Assembly: GCA_963834015.1 (NCBI GenBank)
Contig: CAWIAG010000002.1
Span: 1-64,000 of the forward strand
Direction of reading: 5' to 3'
Length of the DNA: 64,000 bases
Source: FEN-1297 sp963834015
GTDB taxonomy: Bacteria; Bacteroidota; Ignavibacteria; Ignavibacteriales; Ignavibacteriaceae
Under the pieces are notes generated by a model. That model was not told the DNA's origin and did no database searches. It saw only the letters and a list, made by a program, of their open reading frames with translations. Made by a program: the position numbers and the translations under genes. Of the stretch, positions 16,392 through 25,958 are shown in pieces (position 1 is the first letter of the stretch; each line of letters begins with the position of its first letter).

Positions 16392-17840
16392 CTATTTTTT
16401 GTTGATAATGTTTATTTGATTTTTCTTAATCCTCTCCAATAGTTTCTCTGTCGGTTCATCATTTGGGTCTTGAGGTACAAGTTTACCTTCAAAAGCTTTC
16501 TTAAGTATGCTTTGTCTTATTCTCTCTGCTTGATTTAAGCTTTGTTCTATTATTTTTTCTGCTTCATCTGCAATTGAAAAATGACGTTCAATTTCGGATA
16601 CGATTTGTTGTTGTTCAATCGTAGATAATAAAGGGACAGGCATATTTTTAAGTTTACTTCCATTTACATTAGCTTGACCAACCTGCTGGCTAACAACCGA
16701 TTTAATATAATTCTTACCAATTTCTGAATTGATAAAATAGTTTAGGAAATCAGGTTTATACGAATCTTGATAGAGCTTTATACGTATTAAGTATGACGCA
16801 AAGACCGAAACAGGTAAAGAAGATTTGTAAACTGCCGATTTACCAACAAGTTCAGCACTATTTGTACGATTAAACAGGACATCACCATCCTCCAATAAAT
16901 ATTTACTTTTTTGAGCATAACTTAGTGGGAAATATTTCATGGAATTATAAACTAATTTACTATCTTGAATATTTCCCATACGTATAACAGGTATACCTTC
17001 CCCACTCTTCGACGCTTTCTCAGACGTTCCATATTGTATTTCCTTAATCAAAGCATCAAGTAACACCCACATCCAACCCTTAGGTGTAAGTGGCAAATCG
17101 TTATCATTTAATAACTCAGGTTCTTTATACTTATTACCAAGTGTTTTTTTTCTTTCCTCATTTATTTTTATTAAAAGTTTAGCTGTCGGTTCAATTTTAT
17201 TTTTGTTTTTCGTTCGCCATTTTTCAGTAAGTTTGCCTTCAAAAGCAAATTTTAGTACAGATTGCCTATAATGCTTAACATGAATTTTTAATTTCTTTAA
17301 CTCTTCAACACCCGCATCAAGTTTGGTAAATAGTTCATCAAGCTTAGAGACAATCCGGTCTTGCTCATTAAAAGGTGGAAGAAGGATGTAAGAGTTATCA
17401 AACATTCCTTTTGTTATATGTGCCAGTCCAGCCGCACCATGTGCTTGATTAATATAAATTTCTAAATTCTGATTAATGGCGAACCTAAGAAATTTTTTAT
17501 TAATATATTTTTCATTCAAAACTACTTTATAAATATGCTGATTTAGCCACGCTTTTTCCCCTTTCCATATATGGGTTCCAAATGAAGTTCCAGGTGTTCC
17601 AGACCATGCAAAAAGCAATTCTCCTTTTTTAATTATAAACCTTTCAATTTCGGCATCATCACAATAATTGAATTCAGCATTTATATTATTTAGATTTTGA
17701 ATTCTTATAATAGGTAATCCCTTCTTTTTCCAATCCGATGGTTTAAATGCTTTCCCATTTATTAAATAAACAATATCTTTAATTTTTGCTTTTGTCCAAC
17801 CCTGAGAAATCACTTTATTATTTTCTAATTTTTCTTTCAT
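16392..17840 (-). CDS. hsdS: type I restriction-modification specificity subunit
   Basis: At 482 aa with two target-recognition domains this is a full-length HsdS. Each half begins with a recognition domain (about 15-180 and 245-420) and ends in the conserved helical repeat. The first repeat has NEQDRIVSKLDELF and KFAFEGKLTEKWR. The second has EQQQIVSEIERHF and KKAFEGKLVPQDPNDEPTE. HsdS selects the DNA sequence for both methylation and cleavage. It follows hsdR by 172 bp and is translationally close to the DUF262/DUF1524 gene. Both halves look intact. Confidence 0.93.
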   Translation of the reverse strand: MKEKLENNKVISQGWTKAKIKDIVYLINGKAFKPSDWKKKGLPIIRIQNLNNINAEFNYCDDAEIERFIIKKGELLFAWSGTPGTSFGTHIWKGEKAWLNQHIYKVVLNEKYINKKFLRFAINQNLEIYINQAHGAAGLAHITKGMFDNSYILLPPFNEQDRIVSKLDELFTKLDAGVEELKKLKIHVKHYRQSVLKFAFEGKLTEKWRTKNKNKIEPTAKLLIKINEERKKTLGNKYKEPELLNDNDLPLTPKGWMWVLLDALIKEIQYGTSEKASKSGEGIPVIRMGNIQDSKLVYNSMKYFPLSYAQKSKYLLEDGDVLFNRTNSAELVGKSAVYKSSLPVSVFASYLIRIKLYQDSYKPDFLNYFINSEIGKNYIKSVVSQQVGQANVNGSKLKNMPVPLLSTIEQQQIVSEIERHFSIADEAEKIIEQSLNQAERIRQSILKKAFEGKLVPQDPNDEPTEKLLERIKKNQINIINKK

Positions 17841-18012
17841 TAATAAAACTTGATGGTTTATCTTATATATTTACGCTAAATAATAGTTAAAAAACTCTTG
17901 ATTATCCAAGAGTTTCATTTACTTCTTTACCTGTTTTAATATTTTTCTTTCATTCGTTATCAATATTGGAAATAATCACTTTAACTCCATTTTTATTTTA
18001 AACTCAATTCAG

Positions 18013-20763
18013 CTATACCAATTCTTCATTTAATTGTTCTAATATAGGAGTAAGATCATTGCCAAATAGTTGGTATACTTTAAACCTTCCTCCTCGGTCA
18101 AAGAAAGGTGGATTATCAAAATCATCCATACCAATTGAAAGTGAAACAGCAATATAGTCTTTAATCATATTAAGCCACAGTTCCTGTTCTTTAGTAAAAC
18201 CATGACCTAAATCATTCTGTTTTGTTAACCAGCTTTGAAATTTCCGGTTTGCAATTTCAGGAAAAGGTTCAAGTACTTCCTCCTGACCTACAGCAAAACG
18301 TATTAACGATATTATATTTGTAAGCAGTTTCACAGCTCCCGAACCTTTAACCTTTGCCTTCTCAAGCTGTTCAAAAGCATTCCAGAGTAATTCCGGGGTT
18401 AGATTGTAAGGCGGCTTCCTAATAGTGTCCGCAAGCGATTTAATATCGCTGAAGGTAATATGACGCCGGCTATAGGGCTTATTATATATTATCTGAAGTG
18501 CTGTTATTTCATCTTTGTTCTTTTCAATAAAGTCTTTGAACGATTGAATTAGTGCCTTTGCCTTATCCTTAGACTGAACACTTCCACCGGCGAAGATAAT
18601 TTCATCCTTACTGACATTGTCAATTACTTGTTCATTCTTTCTGTTTATATCAACTAATGATTCCCGAAGTTTTGGATTATCGAATGGTAAGCAGGCTTTA
18701 TTGCTTAACTCATTAACCGCCTTTTTTACTTGTTCCCCTTTCGGTAAATCTGTGTTAAATATTTCCTTAGCCTTCTCAACTTGCCTATCCGGGTCAACAG
18801 CATTAAACAGACCTGATATTATCTGTTTTATTGATTTTCCACCAGCAAGGTCTCTAATATGATTTCTATCCTCATCATTCATCCCCTTTTCAATTCTGGA
18901 AAGTCTGCCAGCCAATGAAATCAATTTATCTTCATCCCTGTTACCTAATGCAATGGAGGTGAGCAGTTTATCCAGCGGAATAGAAGGTTCTCTTTCAGTA
19001 GGTCTGGAATCTATTTTAACTGAGTCGAAAACGCCAACAGCATCTACAGCAACAAAATGGGATTTGAAATTTGCATCCGGTGTTACGGACATTAGATCAG
19101 TACTGGATATAGTTCGTGTTCCTCGTCCTAACATTTGTTCAAAATAGGTTCTTGATTTAACATCCCGCATAAACAACAAACACTCCAATGGACGAATATC
19201 AGTGCCCGTGGCGATCATATCAACACTAACGGCTATACGGGGATCGTAAGAGTTCCTAAAGCTTGCCAGGAGGTCTTCAGGCTTATCTCCCATTGTTCTA
19301 TAGGTTATCTTCTTGCAAAAGTTATTTCCTTTACCAAACTCTTCACGTATTATTTTTACAATATCTTCAGCATGTGAATCATCTTTAGCAAAAACAAGGG
19401 TTTTAGGAACTTCTGTCCTATTGGGGAATATCTCAGTAAATAATTTTTCTTTGAAAGTTTTTATGATTGTCCTTATCTGGTCTACTGCAACAACACTTTT
19501 ATCCAGTTGAGCAGGTTTATATTCAAAATCCTGGTCAAGCTGTTGCCATCTGACCTCTCTTGTCATTCGGTTCCTTTTATCAATAAAATAGCCTGCTTCT
19601 ATTTTGTTGCCCTTTTTTGTTATTTTAGTATCAATTTTATAAATATCAAAACCAACATTCACTCCATCTGCCACGGCTCTTTCATGATTATATTCCATCA
19701 CTAAATTCTGATTGAAGAAGCCAAATGTCTGTTTAGAAGGTGTAGCGGTCAAACCGATTAAAAAGGCATCGAAATATTCAAGAACTTGCCTCCATTGGTT
19801 ATATATTGAACGATGACATTCATCAGTAACTATAAAATCAAAGGTTTCAATTGGAATTTTAGAATTGTATGTAACTTCCTTTACTGGTTCTGTATCTGCA
19901 TATCCATCAAAGAATGACTGTTCCTCCAGAGTAGCATCTAAATCCTCATCTCCTTTAAGCATGGAGAATACTCTTTGAATGGTTGAAATACAAACTTTAG
20001 TTACGGGGTCAAAAACATTAGAGTTTAAATGTTGAACATTATAAAGATCAGTAAATTTCCTACCGTCATCGGGGGTGATATACTGATTGAACTCGTTTTT
20101 AGTTTGTCGTGCTAAATTATTCCTGTCTACGAGAAATAAAATTCTTTTGGCTTTAGCAAACTTAATGAGGCGATAGACAAAACTTACTGCTGTAAAGGTT
20201 TTTCCGCTGCCGGTAGCCATTTGTATTAGAGCTCTGGGTTTAGATAAAGCAAATGATTCCTCCAAATTAGTAATGGCTTCTTTTTGACACTTCCGTAATC
20301 CATACACATTGAGTTGTGGAAGCATTCTAAGCCTGCCTCTAAGAGTTTGAGGTTCATTATGCCATTCTAAGAGCGTCTCTGGTGTGTGAAATGCAAAAAT
20401 TGGGTGTGGCCGTGTATCCGGGTCGTTTATATCCCGGAAGTTAGTTTCAATTCCTGTACTTTCATAAGCAAATCTAAGTAAATCCTTCTCAATCGTTCTG
20501 TATTTAAGATTACCAGCAAGGTATTTTTCAGATTGATCTGCTACTCCGCTTAATGTAATACCTACAGGTTTTGCTTCTATAACTCCAACAGGAACTCTAT
20601 TTACAAAAAGCATATAATCAGCAAAACCCTTATCAAGCGGGTATTCTCTAACTGCTATACCGTACGAACTACCCAGATTAATCTTATTTATATCCTGGAT
20701 TTCCCATCCGGCTTGATTTAGAAGTTGATCTATTTTAAGACGTGCCTTTTGTTCGGGAGTCAT
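18013..20763 (-). CDS. hsdR: type I restriction enzyme R subunit (EcoEI type)
   Basis: The 916-aa product has an N-terminal PD-(D/E)XK domain (DKGFADYMLF, then VGVIEAKPVG). It continues with an SF2 translocase: Walker A QMATGSGKTFTAV near 180, DEAD-type VTDECHRSIYNQWR near 306, TATPSKQTFGFF near 335 and QMLGRGTRT near 550. The C-terminal part resembles the EcoEI_R_C domain. It translocates and cuts unmethylated DNA as part of the HsdRMS complex. It is first in the minus-strand cluster, so its upstream region (20764-21446) should hold the operon promoter. It appears complete. Confidence 0.94.
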   Translation of the reverse strand: MTPEQKARLKIDQLLNQAGWEIQDINKINLGSSYGIAVREYPLDKGFADYMLFVNRVPVGVIEAKPVGITLSGVADQSEKYLAGNLKYRTIEKDLLRFAYESTGIETNFRDINDPDTRPHPIFAFHTPETLLEWHNEPQTLRGRLRMLPQLNVYGLRKCQKEAITNLEESFALSKPRALIQMATGSGKTFTAVSFVYRLIKFAKAKRILFLVDRNNLARQTKNEFNQYITPDDGRKFTDLYNVQHLNSNVFDPVTKVCISTIQRVFSMLKGDEDLDATLEEQSFFDGYADTEPVKEVTYNSKIPIETFDFIVTDECHRSIYNQWRQVLEYFDAFLIGLTATPSKQTFGFFNQNLVMEYNHERAVADGVNVGFDIYKIDTKITKKGNKIEAGYFIDKRNRMTREVRWQQLDQDFEYKPAQLDKSVVAVDQIRTIIKTFKEKLFTEIFPNRTEVPKTLVFAKDDSHAEDIVKIIREEFGKGNNFCKKITYRTMGDKPEDLLASFRNSYDPRIAVSVDMIATGTDIRPLECLLFMRDVKSRTYFEQMLGRGTRTISSTDLMSVTPDANFKSHFVAVDAVGVFDSVKIDSRPTEREPSIPLDKLLTSIALGNRDEDKLISLAGRLSRIEKGMNDEDRNHIRDLAGGKSIKQIISGLFNAVDPDRQVEKAKEIFNTDLPKGEQVKKAVNELSNKACLPFDNPKLRESLVDINRKNEQVIDNVSKDEIIFAGGSVQSKDKAKALIQSFKDFIEKNKDEITALQIIYNKPYSRRHITFSDIKSLADTIRKPPYNLTPELLWNAFEQLEKAKVKGSGAVKLLTNIISLIRFAVGQEEVLEPFPEIANRKFQSWLTKQNDLGHGFTKEQELWLNMIKDYIAVSLSIGMDDFDNPPFFDRGGRFKVYQLFGNDLTPILEQLNEELV

Positions 20764-21446
20764 AATGTTGTACTAATTACCTCAACCCTCTTTAGATAAT
20801 TAAATTTGTTGATATAATATACAAAATTATTTTAATTCATGTTGAAACGATTTTAAGTACTTTAGTATATGGTTACGATGGCTTAATTTAGTGTAATCGT
20901 AGCACATTTGGGAATTGATTTGAATAAGTTAGAGGCTATATGATATTTTGTGTGAGCCTTGATTTCAATATTGTAATTCAACTTTACTATAATAGAAAGA
21001 GCCAACATGGAGGCTCATAATGGCACAACCAATGCTGGCTCTTAAGAACATTATAAAATAGTTAAATTGAAGAATATTGTCAAATGATTTTTACCGGTGC
21101 TAATTAAATGGTCAGGAAATTGAGTAATCATAAATCAACACTTTTGAATCCGGAAGATTTTTATGAATGGATCATACTTAACATCTGAATGTTAAAATAG
21201 TTATTGGAATAAACTTAATCTTAATGTTGATTGTTTTTCTAATAAACAACAATGCTAAAACTTTTTAATTGCTTCAAACAATGCAGTTATTTAAGTTATG
21301 ATGGATAAAATAATTGATTAGGGTAACTCACTCAAAGACTGACAATGAATTACAATTGAAGGCCGAAATTTTAGATTAAACGATATGGCTATATAACGGC
21401 AAAGTTTATTTAATATTAAATCTAAAGAGTTTACAGTTTCACGAGC
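20764..21446. other. intergenic region upstream of hsdR
   Basis: Very AT-rich spacer between divergent hsdR and the HTH gene. It holds copy b of the terminator-like repeat (20995-21046) and no open frame that I trust. Promoters for both flanking genes must lie here but are not recognisable. Confidence 0.4.
20995..21046 (-). repeat. terminator-like repeat, copy b
   Basis: AAGAGCCA at the left and TGGCTCTT at the right form a perfect 8-bp inverted repeat around a 36-base loop. Inside it GAGCC...GGCTC can form a smaller hairpin on the minus strand followed by TTTCTA. The core matches copies at 6263 and, inverted, 52400. Copies a and b are in the same orientation and enclose the whole 6.4-20.8 kb restriction region. 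Confidence 0.55.
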
Positions 21447-21866
21447 ATGGTTGATAAATTGCGAAAAAGCTTAAATATTCCGGTGGATAAAAAAATTCCA
21501 AGGAAATTACTTCTAAGAGCAATCAGGCAAAAATATGATACACTTGATGAGCTTGGAAAAGTGCTGGGAATTTCAAAACAAAGTGTATCAGACGCAATAA
21601 ACAGGCAAACGGAAAAGTTTATGCAAAGACTTACTGATAAAGCCGGTATTGATTTGAGTACGATAAACAGTCCGATAATTTTAAATAATAAATCCGGCAG
21701 CCTTAAAAATGGATTAGAAAATAATTCTCATAGCAGTAAAAATGCTGAAAATGAGTTAGAAGAACTAAAAATAGATGTAAAGCAGAAAAGAAATTATATA
21801 GACAGACTGGAAAAAGAAATCTCGGAATTGAAGAAGTCACTTCTTCAATTAAATGGAATTAAATAG
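21447..21866 (+). CDS. small HTH protein with C-terminal coiled coil
   Basis: Residues 20-55 contain a helix-turn-helix: KLLLRAIRQKY, DTLDELGKVLGISKQSVSDAINR. The last 40 residues form a strongly predicted coiled coil of Glu/Lys/Leu (ENELEELKIDVK through LEKEISELKKSLLQLN). The pattern suits a dimeric DNA-binding regulator. It is divergent from hsdR, so it might control the restriction cluster, as control proteins do elsewhere, but no operator is identified. The start at 21447 is preceded only by a weak ACGAG. Confidence 0.65.
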   Translation: MVDKLRKSLNIPVDKKIPRKLLLRAIRQKYDTLDELGKVLGISKQSVSDAINRQTEKFMQRLTDKAGIDLSTINSPIILNNKSGSLKNGLENNSHSSKNAENELEELKIDVKQKRNYIDRLEKEISELKKSLLQLNGIK

Positions 21867-22028
21867 AAAAGGAAGCCACGACACCTATAACTAACATAAC
21901 CTTACTCTTTGTATGAACTGACTATAGAAAGGCCTGCCTCGTCGTTCCAAAAGCATTCTAAGATAAAATTAAACCTTCCTTCTAACCCGAATTAGTATTT
22001 CTGGAATATAAAATTTTTCCGCAACCGG

Positions 22029-23433
22029 GGGAGTGTAAATAATCTTGTGTAAATGATTAATAAAGGACTTGAGGTAAATGCTGTTGAGCGTAGCGAAACA
22101 GCATTTACCTCTAAGAAAAAAATCGTTATTTTATTAATCAAAAATCCGAAAGGAGCGTTTACACTCATGGAACTTACCGATAAAATGATCGAGCAGTTTA
22201 AAGCCGATCTTAAAGGAGCAAAAACCTACGAAGACTTAATGGGTAAAGATGGAGCCATTAAGAAACTTATCGCTAAATCTCTCGAACAAATGCTGGAAAG
22301 TGAACTTACCGAACAGTTAGGATATGAGAAATATTCCCCCGAAGGTAAAAACACAGGTAACAGCCGTAATGGGAAGACTCATAAAACTTTGAAGAACGAT
22401 AACGGAGAAATCGAGATTACTGTTCCCCGGGATCGTAATGGAGAATTTGACCCGATTATTGTTAAAAAATATGAACGAACCATTGGACCAATCGAGGATA
22501 AAATAATATCCATGTATGCAAAGGGAATGACCGTTAGAGATATACAGTCACATATTCAAGAACTTTATGGTTTAGACGTATCAGCTACTTTAATCTCAAA
22601 CATTACCGATAAAATTGTCCACATCGCCACAGAATGGCAAAACAGACCTCTTGAAGCCATGTACCCAATAGTTTTCTTTGATGCTATTCATTACAAAGTC
22701 AGAGACGAATCTAAGAAAGTGACTTCAAAGGCAGCCTATACATGCCTTGGCGTTGAAGTAAGCGGCAGAAAAGACTTACTTGGGCTCTGGGTTGGGGAAG
22801 CAGAAGGTGCCAACTTCTGGCTTAGTGTTCTAACCGAGTTAAAGAACCGTGGAATACAAGATATTCTAGTTGCCTGCATAGACGGGTTGAAAGGCTTTCC
22901 TGAGGCTATAAATACTGTTTTCCCTAAGACAGAAATACAGCTCTGTGTAATACACCAGATCAGAAACACCTTAAAATATATTGCCTCTAAAGACCAGAAA
23001 GAATTTATGAAACAGTTGAAGCCGGTTTATTCTGCTCCAACAGAAGAATCTGCTCTGGAGAATCTTAAAATGCTTGAAGAAAACTGGTCTAAAAAATATT
23101 CCTTAGCCTTAAAGTCTTGGAAGCAAAACTGGAATAACCTGGCTACATTTTTTAAATATCCGGAAGAAATTAGGACCGTAATCTATACGACAAACGCAGT
23201 GGAAGCAGTTCATCGTCAGTTTAGAAAGGTCACTAAAACAAGATCTCTTTTCCCAAATGATGATGCTCTAAAAAAAATGCTTTATTTGGCTTATAGGGAT
23301 TTATCTAAAAAATGGACAATGCCTATTAGAAATTGGTCCATTGTTATTTCTAATTTTTCAATTATGTTTGAACAAAGGCTTGCGCCTTTCTTATGAATTC
23401 AATTTGTCATTTACACAAATTATTTTACAGACT
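22029..23433 (+). mobile_element. IS256-family insertion sequence, intact
   Basis: The element is 1405 bp. It is bounded by imperfect inverted repeats of about 27 bp: GTGTAAATAATCTTGTGTAA at the left and, on the other strand, CTGTAAAATAATTTGTGTAA at the right. It is flanked by a perfect 9-bp direct repeat, CGCAACCGG, at 22020-22028 and 23434-23442, the target-site duplication expected of IS256-type transposition. A perfect subterminal inverted repeat (GTAAATGCTGTT...AACAGCATTTAC, 22075-22109) can hide the ribosome-binding site in read-through transcripts. The clean duplication indicates a recent insertion into noncoding DNA. Confidence 0.92.
22167..23396 (+). CDS. IS256-family (Mutator-type) transposase
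   Basis: This DDE transposase is about 409 aa from the ATG at 22167 (MELTDKMIEQF). Typical features are ESELTEQLGYEKY, GNSRNGKTHKT, the strand VFFDAIHYKVRDE with the first catalytic Asp, a second Asp in ACIDGLKGFPEAI, VIHQIRNTLKYI, and the helix IYTTNAVEAVHRQFRKVTK with the catalytic Glu. The frame is open upstream to 22053, but that part overlaps the terminal inverted repeat and hairpin, and AGGAG precedes 22167. Length and motifs are complete, so the element is probably active. Confidence 0.92.
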   Translation: MELTDKMIEQFKADLKGAKTYEDLMGKDGAIKKLIAKSLEQMLESELTEQLGYEKYSPEGKNTGNSRNGKTHKTLKNDNGEIEITVPRDRNGEFDPIIVKKYERTIGPIEDKIISMYAKGMTVRDIQSHIQELYGLDVSATLISNITDKIVHIATEWQNRPLEAMYPIVFFDAIHYKVRDESKKVTSKAAYTCLGVEVSGRKDLLGLWVGEAEGANFWLSVLTELKNRGIQDILVACIDGLKGFPEAINTVFPKTEIQLCVIHQIRNTLKYIASKDQKEFMKQLKPVYSAPTEESALENLKMLEENWSKKYSLALKSWKQNWNNLATFFKYPEEIRTVIYTTNAVEAVHRQFRKVTKTRSLFPNDDALKKMLYLAYRDLSKKWTMPIRNWSIVISNFSIMFEQRLAPFL

Positions 23434-23561
23434 CGCAACCGGTTTTATCTCCTATCAAACTAAAGCTTTACCAAATATTGATAGCCCAATAATTCGATCC
23501 GGTATTATTTTTTTAATTTCCTCATTTGAAATTTATCCTCAGCAAATTGATTATGAAATTA

Positions 23562-24578
23562 TTATACCAATAAAAAAAAGGCATTGGCTATCTCAGTCGG
23601 ATAAATATCGAATTCATCAAACAAGGGATAAAGTTTGAAATATTTTATAAATAATTCTTCTCTTCGGCCTATATTTGAAACCTCTTTGAGTTGGGAAATA
23701 TTCACTATTCTATCCGCAGCCTTAACAATTGCTGCAATTCTATCCTCAGAAATTAACCTATAGTATTCTTTTTCATCTTGACCGTGCCGGTATGTGAGTA
23801 GGCGTATGGAATTAAGTATTCTTTCTCCGAACAAGTTCTTTAGTTCATCTTCGGGGAAATGAGTATCTTCCAGAAGATCATGAAGTAGTGCAACTATTTC
23901 AATTTTGTATTGATGGATGCCTGATTGTTTGCCGATTTTTATTGCCTCATTCCTAACAGAGTCTAAGTGAAATGTGTAATAATCAAATTTCCCTTTGTGG
24001 TCACCGTATTTTTGTCCCAAATGAGCAGACTTGGCTATTTGCTCAGCCTGCTTTAACTTATCATCTGCACTTATACACTTTGAGATATTTTTACTTACGA
24101 TATTTTTCAGAAATGTAATACCTTCTATGTCGACAAAATACTCAGAGTGTAACGCTGTAATAAACATTGATTTATTTTCATAACCATCCTCATAATAATC
24201 ATTCCGAATAGACCAGAGCTTTTCTAATCTTCGCTCCATTTCACGAAGCATAGAATTGACTTTGTGAAGATATTCAAGTAGTAATTCGTCTTCATCGAGG
24301 TAGATTTCTTCTTCATCTGCATATTCTTCCTGAAGTATAGTGAAAATCTGATCTTTGCTATATAAGCAGTGATCCTCAGTCATATTATCGTTCAGAAAAT
24401 TAAAGACTGAATCTTTATAATCCTCCCATATAGATTCATATGACGGAATTTCGTTGAAAAAATGTCCCATGTCTTTAATTTCAAAATCACCAAATTTTAG
24501 TAGAGCCGGAAGAGTATTGAACAGTTCTGCAAAATCTGTTTGGAATAAGTCCTCATTTGTTTCCACCTTTCCCTCCAT
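23562..24578 (-). CDS. HD-domain protein related to (p)ppGpp hydrolases
   Basis: The C-terminal ~160 residues form an HD domain of the RelA/SpoT type: AHLGQKYGDHKGKFDYYTFHLDSV, then IVALLHDLLEDTHF with the HD metal pair, then IVKAADRIVNISQL. This family hydrolyses guanosine tetraphosphate or related nucleotides. The N-terminal ~180 residues are acidic and helical with no recognised domain, and no synthetase domain is present. The start is uncertain: ATG at 24578 or GTG at 24566 with GGAGG upstream; the longest frame would need TTG at 24602. It follows the ART-like gene by about 50 bp on the same strand, so the two probably form a pair. Confidence 0.75.
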   Translation of the reverse strand: MEGKVETNEDLFQTDFAELFNTLPALLKFGDFEIKDMGHFFNEIPSYESIWEDYKDSVFNFLNDNMTEDHCLYSKDQIFTILQEEYADEEEIYLDEDELLLEYLHKVNSMLREMERRLEKLWSIRNDYYEDGYENKSMFITALHSEYFVDIEGITFLKNIVSKNISKCISADDKLKQAEQIAKSAHLGQKYGDHKGKFDYYTFHLDSVRNEAIKIGKQSGIHQYKIEIVALLHDLLEDTHFPEDELKNLFGERILNSIRLLTYRHGQDEKEYYRLISEDRIAAIVKAADRIVNISQLKEVSNIGRREELFIKYFKLYPLFDEFDIYPTEIANAFFLLV

Positions 24579-24632
24579 AGATTTAGAATTAACCTGAAAC
24601 AAGTTAGATATTTTTTCCCAATTTTTCTATTC

Positions 24633-25373
24633 TTAATTCTTAATTATATCTTTAATTATTTTTTGAAAGATTTTGTTTTCTCTATAGAATCCTATTGCAA
24701 TACTTCTTTGAACTCGATGAAAGGAATCAGCTGTCCCTGGACAAAGGTTAGTTAGCCTAAAAAGTGGAGTAATGTTTTTTAATTTGTTAGGTTCTATAAA
24801 AATCTCTGTGTCTCGTTCAAAGAATGCAATAACATCTCCTTTATCAAATTCGGCTCGATATACATAACTTATACCAGGCCTTCGATAAGCAAATCCCAAC
24901 GCCTCTGTAAATTCTGGCGTCCAGCTAAATCCATCCCTAAACTTCTTAACGCAACCACGATAGATATATTTACTGTTTTCTTTTGAAAATAATTTCCGTT
25001 CCTTTGCTGTCATTATTCTATCTCTGAAGTTAATATCGATATTTGGATTATTCAATAACCCCATTATTGCATAGCTATAATCTGAAAAACACACTTCGTT
25101 TTGTAAGACTTCACCCAATAATTGCCAATAAGTTTTTGAAGTTAACTTGTCTTGAATTAATAAAAATATTAACAAATAGTATTCAGTTGGGAATGTTGAA
25201 AATAATTTTCTCCATTCCTTTTTTTCTATATGTTCTATCAGTACAGGCCGTGTGTTAAAACCTTCGTACTGACACTGTTCAACCAAAATTCCCAGATACT
25301 TACTTTCAAGTTGAGTTTTGTAGTATATTAATTTTTCTATATGATCGCATATTTGTTCATTAGGAATCTTCAT
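24633..25373 (-). CDS. ADP-ribosyltransferase-like protein
   Basis: The C-terminal half (about 135-225) has the order of motifs of ADP-ribosyltransferase folds: YIYRGCVKKF (R139), a GFSWTPEFTEALGFAYR segment in place of the S-T-S strand, and VIAFFERDTEIFIEP with acidic E190. I recall similar sequences in prophage-linked proteins. Such enzymes transfer ADP-ribose from NAD+ to proteins or nucleic acids, often as toxins. The N-terminal 130 residues are helical and unrecognised. AAGGT six bases before the ATG supports the start. Located upstream of an HD hydrolase, it could be the toxic member of a two-gene defence or toxin-antitoxin unit; that is inference. Confidence 0.6.
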   Translation of the reverse strand: MKIPNEQICDHIEKLIYYKTQLESKYLGILVEQCQYEGFNTRPVLIEHIEKKEWRKLFSTFPTEYYLLIFLLIQDKLTSKTYWQLLGEVLQNEVCFSDYSYAIMGLLNNPNIDINFRDRIMTAKERKLFSKENSKYIYRGCVKKFRDGFSWTPEFTEALGFAYRRPGISYVYRAEFDKGDVIAFFERDTEIFIEPNKLKNITPLFRLTNLCPGTADSFHRVQRSIAIGFYRENKIFQKIIKDIIKN

Positions 25374-25865
25374 TATTTACCTTTTTAATAATTAGTCATT
25401 TATAAAGTTATTTGTTGTACTGTTTTATATAAAATTTTCTTGTACTACTACCGTTCCCCATATAACCGAGTGAAATAATCCTACTAACGTTCTTAACTTA
25501 GTACAATCAGTTCGTTCGTAGTTAAGTCTTCATTCCCATTCAATTTTTAAACCCCTCAACCTATAAATGCCTAACTTTGGAGACCTTCCTTGTGTTCGTT
25601 GAGTAGGTTCGTTCGCAAACGCCAATTGCAGTTAGGTAGAATGTCAAGGCTGCCGATATGTTATTAGTTCGGTATTAACCTTTAAGGATTACGACATGTT
25701 CCTTTATAGAGCTTCTTTCTAAGTCTGTCATTTTTCTTTATCTCTTGCACCTCCATCTTCTTCCTGCCCTGTGATAATACTCGTCTGTCTTAGTACCGGT
25801 CTGAGTCCAGTAGGGTTAGTTATCACGGCCATTGTTATCTGAGATATAGTCCTACCTTCCGGGAG
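25374..25865. other. intergenic region, about 490 bp
   Basis: No open frame with a ribosome-binding site was found. The stretch 25500-25850 is less AT-rich than its surroundings and includes short repeats such as GTTCGTTCG, and may be decayed coding or structured DNA. It contains the upstream region of the ART-like gene, but no promoter is clear. Confidence 0.35.
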
Positions 25866-25958
25866 TTACTCAATATTCTTATGTAAATTTTCAACGGGAA
25901 TTAACATCGCCCTGTGTAATAGCTGTGTAATGGGTATATCATCTTTGTTTTCGTTCAT
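25866..25958 (-). CDS. small ORF, 30 residues
   Basis: ATG at 25958 is preceded by AAGGGA at a good distance and opens MNENKDDIPITQLLHRAMLI, ending HKNIE and TAA. No family is recognised. Two of the five TGTGTAAT repeats lie within the gene and encode PITQLLHR. It follows the decayed replication-type gene on the same strand. It may be a genuine small gene or a chance frame within an iteron region. Confidence 0.4.
   Translation of the reverse strand: MNENKDDIPITQLLHRAMLIPVENLHKNIE

Noticed and set aside
23393..23638. 81-residue plus-strand ORF after the IS256 element
   Set aside because: It begins within the IS terminus, lacks a ribosome-binding site and overlaps the HD-domain gene on the other strand.
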